Positions 55,050-64,000 of a DNA stretch of 64,000 bases are shown here, piece after piece. Positions within the stretch are counted from its first letter, which is position 1, and each line of letters begins with the position of its first letter. Below the pieces are notes generated by a model. The model searched no databases and was not told the DNA's origin. It saw only the letters and a program-made list of their open reading frames with translations. This DNA is from Meconema thalassinum (lineage: Eukaryota > Arthropoda > Insecta > Orthoptera > Tettigoniidae). The position numbers and the translations under genes were made by a program. The stretch is taken from NCBI GenBank assembly GCA_946902985.2, contig OX336389.2, positions 341,098,444-341,162,443 on the forward strand, read 5' to 3'.

Positions 55050-55544
55050 CCTAACAGAGGAATGTCTATTACGCAGTTTTCCACAGACGTATAGTTTGAT
55101 TAATGAACCATCTATTGTATGTTATTGATGTAAACTTTTCTGTTATATTCTCTGTATGGCAAATGGCTTCTCTAATAAAATTATTAAATAGTATTGTTTC
55201 TTGCTAGGGCGAACAGAGCGTGTTAATTTGTTCGTGTTTTTATAGACAATTAACGAGTTTTACTCATTGTTAGAATGCAAAATGAGTAAAAGTATATTCC
55301 TCAGTTTACGGCTGCAAGCCGATGAATAACAAACCTACGGATATACGTTTTCATTATATTCCAAAAGATGCAAATAGATGATGATGATGATTGTTGTTTT
55401 AAGGGGCCTAACATCTAGGTTATCGGCCCCTAAGATGCAAATAGCAACGGCCAAATGGTGACGATAACGAAAAAATTCGAAGAACAGAAACGAGTTGGAA
55501 TACAGTTGATATGGAGGTTGGGGGACTGTCTAGCCTCTTAAGAC

Positions 55545-55575
<31 letters not shown>

Positions 55576-55898
55576 TTAATAATAATAATAATTGACTAAT
55601 AGGCCTTCATTGCATGTGGTAGAAAAGAAGCACTGGCAAAACATGTTTGCAACATTCTGATGCACCTGCCTTAAATGAACATTATAAATGCTTAATGGTT
55701 AGCGTTCTCCTTTAAATTTCTCATGTAACCATGTGGGGTGGAGTAGCGATGTCTGGAGCATAAGAGCGTAAATTGACCAAAACATTTTCATCATTGTGTA
55801 CTCTGGGCTCCGGCTTCATTTTCCTTCTATACCTCACTTCCAAGCGCGCGCAGTCGTGGATCCTTCTCAATGCTGGTCAAGGTATGCCCCTACCCCCT

Positions 55899-55938
<40 letters not shown>

Positions 55939-55990
55939 CTACTGATCAATATAAAATAATATAAATAAAATAATAATAATATTAAGTCCT
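55050..55990. other. Sequence without a gene, with TAA microsatellites
   Basis: A copy of the retroposon tail motif (GATTGTTGTTTTAAGGGGCC, then GTTATCGGCCCC) lies at about 55388-55432 on the minus strand. (TAA)n runs are at about 55545-55592 and 55901-55937. No coding frame is recognised. Confidence 0.55.
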
Positions 55991-55992
55991 GC

Positions 55993-56660
55993 ATGATTTC
56001 TCCCACCCAATGTTTCCCCCCAGAATTCCCCTAAATGTCCCTAATTTTCTCCAGATTAACCCTAAAATTTCCTAAATGTCCCCAGAACTCCCCTAAATGT
56101 CCCTATATTTACCGAGAATTGCCCTAAATGTCCCAAGATTTCCCAGAATTCCCTAAATTCCCCCAGATTTACCCCAAAATTCCCTAAAACTCCCCACATT
56201 CACCCAGATTTGCCCCAAATTCCCTAAAATCACTGAAAATTCACCTAAATGTCCCAAGATTTCCCAGAACCCCCCGCCCCTAAGAATTCGCTAAACTACC
56301 CCATATTAATCCCAAAATCCCCTCAGATTTACCCCAAAATTCCCTAAAACTTCCCAAATTCATCGAAATTTCCCCTAAAATCCCTAAACACCCCAGAATT
56401 TATCCAAAATTCCACCATATTTACCCCAAAAATCACCAAAATTCCCCAAATTCACACAAACTCCCTAATATGTCCCACAAATCCCCCAAGACTACACCAG
56501 ATTTTCCCCAATATTCCCTTAAATTCCCAAGATTTCCTCCATATTACCTAAAATCCCCAAAAATACAACAATTACCTTAAGTCCCCCTAATTTACCCAAG
56601 TTCCCTAAATTTACCCAGATTTCCCGCAAATTTACCAAAATTACCTAAAATTCATGTCCT
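55993..56660. repeat. Degenerate CCCTAAA/CCCCAGATTT-type simple-sequence block
   Basis: Over about 670 bp the plus strand repeats loose variants of CCCTAAAT, TCCCCAGAATT and TTTACCCCAAAATT. G is nearly absent from the plus strand. No fixed period is visible. It resembles a decayed short tandem repeat and not a coding region. Confidence 0.8.
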
Positions 56661-57045
56661 ACCTACCACTAACATACGTACCTTCCATATCCTAGTCATG
56701 TCCCACCTATCATCTACCTACTAACATACCTATCTACCTACCACCAACCTACTTATCAATCTTTATACCTATCACCTACATACCTATCCACATACCAACC
56801 ACCTACCTACCTTCCTTCTCCTAGCTATGTTCTACCTCCCACCTACCTACCTAACTACCTCCCACATACCTATCCACATACCACCTACTCACCTACCTAC
56901 CTACCGTCCTACGTACCTCCAACATGCATAGCTTCCATCTCCTAGCCTTGTTCTACCTACCCACCACCTACAAATCTACCTAGCACATACATACCTACCA
57001 AAAACCTGCATACCTACCATCCTAACTATCAACCTACCCACAACT
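56661..57045. repeat. Degenerate (ACCT)n block with a longer period
   Basis: Words such as CTACCTACC and CATACCTA dominate. A longer unit recurs: CCTTCCATATCCTAGTCATG near 56690, CCTTCCTTCTCCTAGCTATG near 56811 and GCTTCCATCTCCTAGCCTTG near 56930, a period of about 120 bp. It directly continues the strand asymmetry of the block before it. Confidence 0.8.
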
Positions 57046-57971
57046 TTTCTACTTAGATTTTTTAGATTAGAATTTTATTAAATCCATTTGATCGATTGCA
57101 TGTATACAATACATTTTTGATATAGGACACGTCGGAAATTACATCTATAAAATAAAAGAACTAACAGGTATATATTACTAATACTATAACTATTTATAAC
57201 TTATTATAATAACAAATCTTAAGAGATACAATCTTATTGGACAACTATTTACACCTTACTCTATTATCATAATATGAAAACTTAATTCTATAAATACAAC
57301 AACTTACAGCTAGGTATTACAATTAAAATAGAAAAGTAAAATATAATTGAGGCGTCCATTTCCAAAGGGTTCCTTGTCCAAGAAGTGAAATTGTTGGGAA
57401 AACGTGAAAAACATTTATCAGACTTACTGCTTATCGTATGCTAATAATATTTTGCACACTTATTATCATTGATTATGGAAGACTTTTGGAGGAATCACAG
57501 CTTTTAGAACCAAATGATTCTTCGTAAAATAAAAATATATAACTCTGACAAGGTGCCGTTTGAAACTGCAAGATGGATAGGGGCAATTATGGAACGGTAT
57601 GAAATGGGCAAGGGAGGCTTTGTTTCTGTATAAATTAATTCTCTTTTGTAAAGATAAAAATAAGAATAACTCTTGATGTGATGTTAGCTAATTTATTCAT
57701 AAAACTGGAGAATAGATTACATTTTTGTTTAGAAACCAACTATGTCCACAATTATTCAGCTGAATCAACAACATCCTTCATCAGCCCTCCCTCATTGTCG
57801 ACCTCTGATGCGTCTGAATTGTCTCTGGCGCAATTGGATAAGATGATGTTATTGTAGAAAAGCAAATCAGGTACAGTATGCCAATCTTCATCATAATGAA
57901 GTTAAAGTAACCTCTTGACATCAACTTTTTTAGTTTGGTTCACCGGAATTCCAATTTCGACCTGCTGTAGA
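57046..57971. other. AT-rich sequence, possible element 3' tail
   Basis: On the minus strand it contains AATAAAATTCTAATC and poly-A-like stretches near 57060-57090, as in retroposon 3' ends, but no associated coding frame precedes it. The part next to 57972 is the decayed downstream end of the DUF7869-like gene. Confidence 0.4.
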
Positions 57972-58429
57972 TCAATGTTTGCTACCTGTGTTGTATGTAT
58001 GCTCTCCTCGAACAAGAATATCTCTTTTCGGTGTCCTTCCTTGAGTGATAATAAATCTCTTGCTTACAGCAAATTGGAAGAGCCACTGGTTATATTTCTT
58101 CAAAATTTCTCCTGTTACTGCTTTCCGATTGTACACGTTGAAGTCCCTACCTATCTTCAGGACAGTCCCATTCTTTTCAAAGACACTATACCGGTAGTAC
58201 TGTTCAGGTTTACATACCGTGTTCAATTTATTAATTTCTTTTTCAATGCCCCCAAACACCTGGTCGGGTGGAATGAATGAATGTCCGGGAACTGGGAAGA
58301 TAAGTTGTTGAGGGGGGCATTGTGCAACAGCTTCATGAGCATCCCTATCATAATTGTGCTTTTATTTTGTCCCCAGCAACCATCAGCAAACAACCGTATT
58401 GTTTCATAATCTTCTAAGTTAGTTGACAC
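57972..58429 (-). pseudogene. DUF7869-like transposon-associated protein, frameshifted
   Basis: The upstream frame (58223-58429) has IRLFADGCWGQNKSTIMIGM and MKLLHNAPLNN. The next frame (57972-58259) continues with VFGGIEKEINKL, PEQYYRYSVFEKNG, FNVYNRKAV and RDILVRGEHTYNTG. D-X-C-X-GQN followed by a conserved HSF...GxIEKEI block is what I recall of DUF7869 proteins, which are common in arthropod mobile DNA. A frame change lies between HSF and the GGIEKE block (about 58250). The N-terminal half of the protein is missing. Family assignment is by memory of the motif and should be treated as tentative. Confidence 0.5.
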
Positions 58430-59947
58430 GCCGAAGAAAGAAAATAAGGGAAGACTACAGGTGGAAAAGAAAAACGGTTCAAGCCCCTTTTTACCAATGA
58501 AATCTTATAGTCCCTGAATCCTGCTCAAAAGTATTCCTAATCGGATGGCTGTTAACCGTAAGTATCCTAGGGGCTATCTCTGTTTAAGGAGGGAAAACAA
58601 TCACAATCGCTAGACACTGCTAAAAATGCTCTGATTCGATTATTTGTAATGCGTGAGTGCCCTATAGTATAGGTGGAGGGTTAATGAAGACTACTGCGCT
58701 TGGCGTGAAGAAAAAAACTCTCTATAACATAGCTCTTCTATATAAAAAATAAACACTTTTTCCCTATTCACAGGGTGTTAGTACATTGATACTCTATAGG
58801 GTGGGTCGGGAGGGTGCTAATAATCGTGCTGCGCTCCCACCAAACAGAAGTGGTCTTTAGGGAAAGAAAATCCTCTAAAATGTCACCTAAAATAATCCGC
58901 TTTTTCTCACTTGGTTGCTTGGGTACTAGGTCGGCTAGCCCTAGGGGTTGTTGTTTAACCCCCTGTCTGTACGAGGACTACCCGGCCTCCATCAATTGTT
59001 CTGGACCTGAAATAGGGGTAGGTCCGAACGGGAGTGTAAGTGTTGGAATTTAGAGGGGGCTGTTCGAATGGGGGGTGGGGCTTCCGCAGAGGTGCGGTGA
59101 CTCAGAATGTAGAAGTGTGTGTTGTCTGATTGGGGCAAGCTCTACGTTATGGGGGCGTTAATCTACGGGGTGCGTTATAGAAATGGGGAGCTAATAGCCT
59201 CCTGAAACAAACGGTGTGATTAAGCACTACAAGTAGCTGCTGATCGCGCAGATACTTTAGACGGTCGAGGGCCCGGTGAATCAAGGCTAGCGCTCTTGAA
59301 ACTGACTGGCTCAGCACTTCTATAATAATAATAAACACTGGCAGGTTGAGGTATCAGGTAGGGAAGTAGGGAATAAAGCCAAGGGTGTAGTAATGATCGT
59401 GTACAATGAGTTGATGATAGTAGTAATTAGTTTATTACTACCAGGAGTGTTAATGTGGTGTTCCACTACTTGGGAACGTGTTGACAATTGTATTTCAATA
59501 AATAAATGTTAGGTGTGAATTGGTGAGGAACACTAGTGTAAAAATGTGTTAGGATCATAGAGATGCGCACTTATCCCTGGAGAGACGTCTGGTTACAGTC
59601 GGCGATAGCCTCCGGCCAAGATAGGTGGTGGGGCTATTCCAGGTCCAGTTTATATTGGTTTTGGACCTGCTGAGTCGGCATTGTGTAAGTGTTGATATTC
59701 CACTTAGCACTCGTATAGATGTGTTGTGGATATGATGCAACTATTGGCTGGTCGGCCTGTGGTGACCGGCTGCCTGTTGACTAAGTACGAAATGTGTATG
59801 GATGTCCTATGTTATCATCCGGGGGTGGTTTTCAGGTTGAAGTTGATGTGGAGATGAGGGACAGATTCGTCAGTGTGTTTGTAGATGGGTAATTTGTAGA
59901 ATAGATGGATTTGGGTCCAGTGGCGTAGGCCTAGCTCTCTTCATGGG
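58430..59947. other. Sequence without a recognisable gene
   Basis: It contains G-rich stretches (about 59050-59170) and short frames without motifs (58814-59053, 59147-59338 and 59555-59740). CAGTGGCGTAGGCC at about 59920 looks like a hAT tip but has no partner in the window. Confidence 0.45.
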
Positions 59948-60280
59948 TCAAGTAGGGTCCTTAAGAGTGTATGCACCCTTAGGCCCTAACAATATGCAGG
60001 GCAGTGGGAGAATGATTAAATCTTTAAACAAAAGTCTACATGATTCTCTAGTGTTTACATTTGCCATAATTCTAATCGCCCTCTTTTGTGTCCTAAACGT
60101 GCTTAGCACATCTGGTGACATACCCCAAAATATGACCCCATATCTTAAGTAAGAATGGAAATAAGCAAAATAAGTATTTCTTAAAGTGTGCATGTTAGTG
60201 AAGGTTTTCGAAATACGTAACGCAAGGCACATCGAGTTCAGTTTAGTATTCAGATATTGTATATGTTTATTCCATTTCAA
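59948..60280 (-). pseudogene. LINE RT thumb fragment
   Basis: MKWNKHIQYLNTKLNSMCLA opens the thumb. YLRYGVIFWGMSPDVLSTFR and QKRAIRIMANVNTRESCRLL are characteristic of the region after RT in jockey/CR1-type LINEs. It is cut off at PLPCI, so the C-terminal end is missing. Confidence 0.78.
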
Positions 60281-60402
60281 GTCATGTTGTATCCATAGCC
60301 CTAAAAACGTTGTTTCAGATTTATTTTCTATTTAATGACCATTTCGCAGGATTCCTATTCTGTATAGTGTGGAAATTGAGAGATACTGTTTTTTATAATT
60401 TA

Positions 60403-61071
60403 TTATGAGGCAGCTTGTGACCATTTGGTTAACTCTTCGGTAACGGAGTCAGCAGACTGCTGTAAGACCTGTTTAGTTTCACCTTTTATTACGAGTGTTG
60501 TATCGTCCGCAAACAAAATTTCCTTATGTGAATGAACGTTCTGTGTTATATCATTGATATATAGAAGAAAGAGTAGTGGGCCCAAAACCGATCCCTGGGG
60601 TACCCCAAATTTAATAATTCCCTCATTGGACAATGTTTCATTAAGCAATTTGGTTCCATCATCCTTGTGTCTCAAGCTTACTATTTGTTTACGCATTGTT
60701 AAGTAAGACTCTGTCCATTTATTAGCTAGACCTCTAATACCATATAGATTTAGTTTTGTAAGGAGGATTTCATGGTCAACAACATCAAATGCTTTCGATA
60801 AATCCAAGAATAGGCCAGTTACATGTTCCTTATTGTCAATTAATTTCAGTATACTATTACTACATTCATAAATTGCTGTTTGTGTAGATTTCTCCGTTCT
60901 GAATCCATGCTGTGAGTTTGATAATATTTTCTTTTTTTCTTTTTTCAGTCTCTTATACATGAATTTTTCCACAATTTTTGCAATACCAGTTGGTAAGGTA
61001 ATAGGACGATAGTTATCTAATTCATCTTTTGAACCATTTTTGTGCACTGGAATTACTTTTGAAAACTTCAA
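60403..61071 (-). pseudogene. LINE reverse transcriptase core
   Basis: KVIPVHKNGSKDELDNYRPI, HGFRTEKSTQTAI, LFLDLSKAFDVVDHEILLTK (catalytic Asp), FGVPQGSVLGPLLFLLYIND and ILFADDTTLVIKG (catalytic pair) are intact and in frame over 222 residues. It is separated by frame changes from the linker upstream and the thumb downstream. Confidence 0.85.
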
Positions 61072-61578
61072 AATATCCGGGTAAGTTCCAGAGAGAATTG
61101 AACTGTTTATTAAGTGCGTAAGTGGATTTATTATATTTTCTGCACATTTCTCTAAAATTGCATCAGGGTTGCCATCAATGACAGCACAGAATTTATTTTT
61201 AGCTCTTTTATAACTATTTTTACCTCTTCACTTGTGACATGATTTATAAATAAAGAATCACTGCACATATTTATATTATTATTAGAATTCAGTGTATTTA
61301 TCTGTGATTTATTTAATAATTTTTGTTATTAAAAGTGTTTGCTATTTCCTGTGGATTATTAATCTCTTTATTGTTTCTGGTCAATGTAATGTTCCTTTGT
61401 ATTTTAGCAGATTTTCCAGTTTCTTTCTTTATCACGGACCATATAGCCCTGTTTTTATTAGATGATTGGGAAATAAAATTATCATTATGCATTTTCTTTG
61501 CTAGTCTTATTACCTTATTTAATATGCTAGTGTATTTTTGTAGTTTAAATTGAATTCAGGTGTTGTGTGGCATTGTTT

Positions 61579-61968
61579 CTATAATTTGTGTAGAAATCTA
61601 TTTCTTTGACATGAATTTATAATCCCTGTTGTTATCCGATTGCTAGTTTTGTTATTTTGAATAGTTCTTTGTTTAAAGGGAAATGCTGTTTCAAAATAGT
61701 GTTTTAGGGTACTATTAAATGCATTAAATTTATCATTTACATTTTCTAGTTTATACATTTCTGACCATGTTTCCTCATTTAATAAGTCATTAAAATTTGT
61801 AACATTTGTTTCAGTGAACGACCTGCACTTTGATTTTATTCCATTATCATTATTATTGATTGTTTCGGGTACTTCAAAACTCAGTATTTGTCCATGGTGG
61901 TCACTAAAACCCGGACAATAGACTTCTATTGAATGGTGATATTTATCTGTATTTATAAAAATTTGATC
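61579..61968 (-). pseudogene. LINE endonuclease end and linker
   Basis: QIFINTDKYHHSIEVYC and GFSDHHGQILSFEVPE (the Ser-Asp-His of the endonuclease) are followed by linker sequence FNDLLNEETWSEMYKLENVN. The frame is interrupted exactly where the mini-LINE inserted. Across the empty site it is continuous with the segment at 62529. Confidence 0.8.
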
Positions 61969-62518
61969 CCTCACGATGGTATCCTCATCTTGACGTGATG
62001 TGGGGGCTTGAGAGTTCAAATGATCCTGCGAGCTATGCGGGCGGGAGCGTAAGCTCCTGGTAGGGCCACCCATGCCGGACAGGTCAAAGGTGATGGGCCA
62101 GACTAAGAGGGATACCCTGGTCCTCCAGGTTGGGGGTTGGGCGTAGGGTTAACAACCCTACCCTGTAAAAAATCTCAATGTTACGGATACCTTACAAGTG
62201 CCTTGGAATGCTGATCACTCGATGACGAACTGGCAAAGGAAACGGTTAATGAGAAGGAAAGCGGATATTATGTTAGCGATATGGAATGTGAAAACCCTAA
62301 GGAGACCTGGGAAATTGAGAGAGATTAGAGAAGATGGAAGGAGGAGAAGAGGAAGACCCAGGGGACGGTGGATAGATGATGTGGAAGACGACCTTAGGAG
62401 TCTGGGAATCAGGAACTGGAGAAGGAAGGCGGAAGATAGAGATGAATGGAGGCAGGTGATACAGGAGGCCAAGGTTCTCCAGGGACTGTAGCGCCGACCA
62501 GTAAGTAAGTCAGTATAC
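61969..62518 (+). mobile_element. Mini-LINE: 550-bp internally deleted LINE with both ends
   Basis: It is flanked by AAATTTGATC at 61959-61968 and 62519-62528, a 10-bp target duplication. Removing it with one copy of the duplication leaves the host LINE endonuclease frame continuous, so the borders are firm. The first 230 bp is a GC-rich leader with hairpins, and the last part ends CCAGTAAGTAAGTCAGTATAC. One open frame of 97 codons (62198-62491) joins an endonuclease start to a LINE C-terminal tail. The bulk of endonuclease and the whole RT are missing, so it must be copied in trans. Confidence 0.85.
62198..62491 (+). CDS. Fused endonuclease start and C-terminal tail of a LINE (97 residues)
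   Basis: Residues about 24-43 (IMLAIWNVKTLRRPGKLREI) match the usual opening of an AP-type LINE endonuclease, a T/I-WNV-R/K-TL motif. From about 46 the chain jumps to GRRRRGRPRGRWIDDVEDDL and WRRKAEDRDEWRQVIQEA, the typical C-terminal tail after the RT domain in one large LINE group. The join is in frame. It carries no catalytic residues beyond the first Asn, so an enzymatic role is excluded. It may be untranslated, or the basic tail might bind nucleic acid. Whether the fusion is a single deletion product or a propagating family needs copy-number data. Confidence 0.65.
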   Translation: MPWNADHSMTNWQRKRLMRRKADIMLAIWNVKTLRRPGKLREIREDGRRRRGRPRGRWIDDVEDDLRSLGIRNWRRKAEDRDEWRQVIQEAKVLQGL

Positions 62519-62528
62519 AAATTTGATC

Positions 62529-63070
62529 AGGAGTGGTTTTACTAAATTTTGTTATTCTTGTTGGGGTATTTACTGTAGGTTTCAGTCCATAGGAAATTAG
62601 TAACTGTCTTAATAATTCACAATTAGTATCACATTTTAAGAAATCCACATTTACATCCCCACAAATTATTATATCGAAATTTACTTTGCTCATGTTATTG
62701 AGTAACAATTCTAATTTATCTATAAATAAAGGAAACTTTCCTTACGGAGAACGGTATACGCGTACAATTATTAACTTAAACTGCTGTATGTATACGGCAG
62801 AGAATTCAAAATCCTGTTCCATAATTAGATAATCATAAGCTGTTAACTGTTCATGATCTAAATTATTTCTTAAGAAGAAACAAGTACCACCATGGCTAAT
62901 ATTAGATCTAGAGTATTTACTAGCTAGTATACACCCTGGGAATTGAATTAATTCGAGTTGTTCCTCTTTCAGCGAATGTTCTGAAATACATAGTGCTGAG
63001 ATGTCTTTAAGTTCATTTTTAAGCATTAGATTTATGTAATCAATTTTATTATAGAGAGACTGAACATTCT
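62529..63070 (-). pseudogene. LINE endonuclease, N-terminal part
   Basis: Upstream of the mini-LINE the minus strand reads QNVQSLYNKIDYINL, ALCISEHSLKEEQL (catalytic Glu), GGTCFFLRNNLDHEQL, IICGDVNVDFLKCD (Asp and Asn) and TPTRITKFSKTTPD. Together with 61579-61968 this gives a full AP-type endonuclease in pieces. One frame change lies near 62725. Confidence 0.8.
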
Positions 63071-63143
63071 GGAGGTAAATTTTAAATTTGTTAATTTTGT
63101 AAACTTGTGTTGGAGATTTATTTACATTATTGTTATCATAATT

Positions 63144-63154
63144 GTTATTATTGT
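63144..63154. other. 11-bp target site duplication of the SINE (left)
   Basis: GTTATTATTGT precedes the SINE head. The same 11 bases follow its tail at 63398-63408. The sequence is low complexity, so its exact edges could shift by a base or two. Confidence 0.75.
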
Positions 63155-63397
63155 GACTGGCTGCGTGGCTCAGGGGTAACGTTCTCGCTTGCTGAGCCCA
63201 AGGTTGCAGGTTCGAAACCTGGCGCAGTCAGCTGGCATTTGAGGGTGCGCAAATGCGAGGGAGCCGTGTCAGTAGATTTACTGGCACGTTAAAGATCCCC
63301 TTCGGGGCAAAATTCCGGCACCCCGGCGTCTCTAAAAGCCAGTGTAGTTAAAAGGGACGTAAAACCAATAACATTATTATTATTTATTATTAATTAT
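63155..63397 (+). repeat. tRNA-derived SINE, family D, with target duplication
   Basis: The head contains A-box TGGCTCAGGGG (63166-63176) and B-box GGTTCGAAACC (63209-63219), 33 bp apart as in a tRNA. The 3' part of the head pairs CAGG with CCTG around TTCGAAA, as a T-arm does. The body includes GTGTCAGTAGATTTACTGGC and AAAGATCCCCTTCGGGGCAA, and the tail is an ATT-rich run. It is well preserved and probably young. Confidence 0.88.
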
Positions 63398-63609
63398 GTT
63401 ATTATTGTTGTTGCTAGACAAATCCGAAATACCATTGTTGCACTCAGTTAAATTTGACATCAAAAGATACTCATCTGAATGCCAAACCTCACGTTTGGCT
63501 TCTTTACAAGTTTCCCTGCTTCCACTCTAAAGATATTACTGTTGAACTATTCTTACCATTTGAATTTACAATTTTGCTGATTTCATCACTAAGATACTCT
63601 TTTCCTAAC

Positions 63610-63993
63610 CTATTTTAAGTGTAGGCCATGCCGAGTGTGGAACTTCCTGTCTAATTTACTTACATCTATAATTTGGACATTTGGAAAACTCTTGCAAATT
63701 TTATTAATGTTTCCTTTTGTAGACTCTATTTCTACATTTACACATGATTTGGGAATTAAGTCACATCTCTGCGGAATGTTCACAATAATGACATTTGTGT
63801 TATGCATGGATGGCAATGTACCCTTTAAATCTTTGATTACCATTTTACTCTCGTTTCTATAGACGTCGTTTGCTCCAGCAATGATAACTGCATAGTTCTT
63901 TGAAGTTAGGGACGCACACTCTCCTACCATACCGTTCGTGACCACTGCAATTGGAGCTCCTGGTTTTACTGTCGAAGTGACCTCCATTTTCAT
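63610..63993 (-). pseudogene. LINE ORF1 C-terminal part, SGNH-esterase-like
   Basis: About 127 residues carry VKPGAPIAVV, YAVIIAGANDVYRNE (the G-X-ND block of SGNH/GDSL hydrolases), NVIIVNIPQRCDLIP and FHTRHGLHLK (the terminal Asp/His block, with the His). Such esterase-like domains are known in the ORF1 of CR1-type and related LINEs. The first block with the nucleophilic Ser would lie beyond the window edge. A one-base change just after LHLK (about 63610) breaks the frame; the following codons in the next frame continue the domain end. It lies upstream of the endonuclease in the same orientation. Confidence 0.6.
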
Positions 63994-64000
63994 TCTAACA

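Larger units (their letters stand above)
59948..64000 (-). mobile_element. Decayed LINE with esterase-type ORF1, carrying a mini-LINE and a SINE
   Basis: On the minus strand the order is ORF1 end (63610-63993), endonuclease (62529-63070 and 61579-61968), RT (60403-61071) and thumb (59948-60280). It continues beyond the right edge of the window. Two younger insertions interrupt it: 61969-62518 with a 10-bp duplication and 63155-63397 with an 11-bp duplication. Several frameshifts show that it is inactive. Confidence 0.83.

Noticed and set aside
55993..56660. Interstitial telomere array
   Set aside because: CCCTAAA-like words are irregularly spaced and mixed with CCCCAGATTT words. There is no run of perfect CCTAA repeats.
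59920..59940. CAGTGGCGTAGGCC as a hAT tip
   Set aside because: No inverse partner or 8-bp duplication was found in the window.
63155..63232. A functional tRNA gene
   Set aside because: The A- and B-boxes are good, but the acceptor stem does not pair properly and the sequence continues into a SINE body with tail and target duplication.

Overview
The window looks like a piece of a large, repeat-rich insect genome. It is AT-rich, full of tRNA-derived SINEs, LINEs, hAT, Gypsy and Copia elements nested in one another, and contains a long satellite array. I recognise no single-copy host gene and no bacterial-type operon. The SINE families and the abundance of LINEs fit a polyneopteran (cricket, grasshopper or stick-insect type) genome, but that is an inference from general repeat content and not a species identification.

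Layout. Positions 1-15,535 are a roughly 150-bp satellite. Each unit carries a sequence matching the RNA polymerase III B-box (GGTTCGAATCC). The array is split at one point by a Gypsy-type LTR retrotransposon (2,026-10,598, minus strand) with LTRs of equal length that read as identical, a 4-bp target duplication, an intact gag, a -1 frameshift site, and a pol that has lost most of its integrase. Positions 15,536-24,222 hold mainly SINE copies, AT-rich MITE-like ends and degenerate transposase scraps. Positions 24,231-29,145 are a hAT element of the ZMYM1-like type with an exact 8-bp target duplication, into which two LINE fragments have inserted head-to-head. A long stretch without genes follows. 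A 5'-truncated Copia element (about 32,536-36,476) has a long intact integrase-RT-RNase H frame and a 311-bp 3' LTR. Positions 36,990-40,635 are a decayed I-like LINE with an RNase H domain (minus strand). Positions 41,517-45,020 may be an inverted-repeat DNA element (TAA target site) that contains a truncated jockey-like LINE flanked by an exact 94-bp direct repeat.

Positions 47,835-51,910 hold a LINE whose two reading frames are both open: a PHD-finger plus FP25-like ORF1 and a 978-residue endonuclease-RT ORF2. It is the best candidate for an autonomous element here. Positions 52,669-55,041 are a second hAT element with an exact 8-bp target duplication; its transposase is reduced to the C-terminal dimerisation segment and its interior is filled with a roughly 292-bp tandem repeat. 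Positions 55,990-57,045 are a strand-asymmetric, C-rich degenerate simple-sequence block. Positions 57,972-58,429 carry a broken DUF7869-like gene. Positions 59,948-64,000 carry a decayed LINE (minus strand) with an SGNH-esterase-like ORF1. It is interrupted by a 550-bp mini-LINE (endonuclease start fused to the C-terminal tail, 10-bp target duplication) and by a SINE (11-bp target duplication).

The genes work together only in the sense of transposition: intact LINE proteins may mobilise SINEs and the mini-LINE, and the integrase-deficient Gypsy copy must have been integrated with help from a relative. The freshest events (identical LTRs, exact target duplications, open LINE frames) lie beside old, frameshifted copies, so insertion appears to have been continuous.
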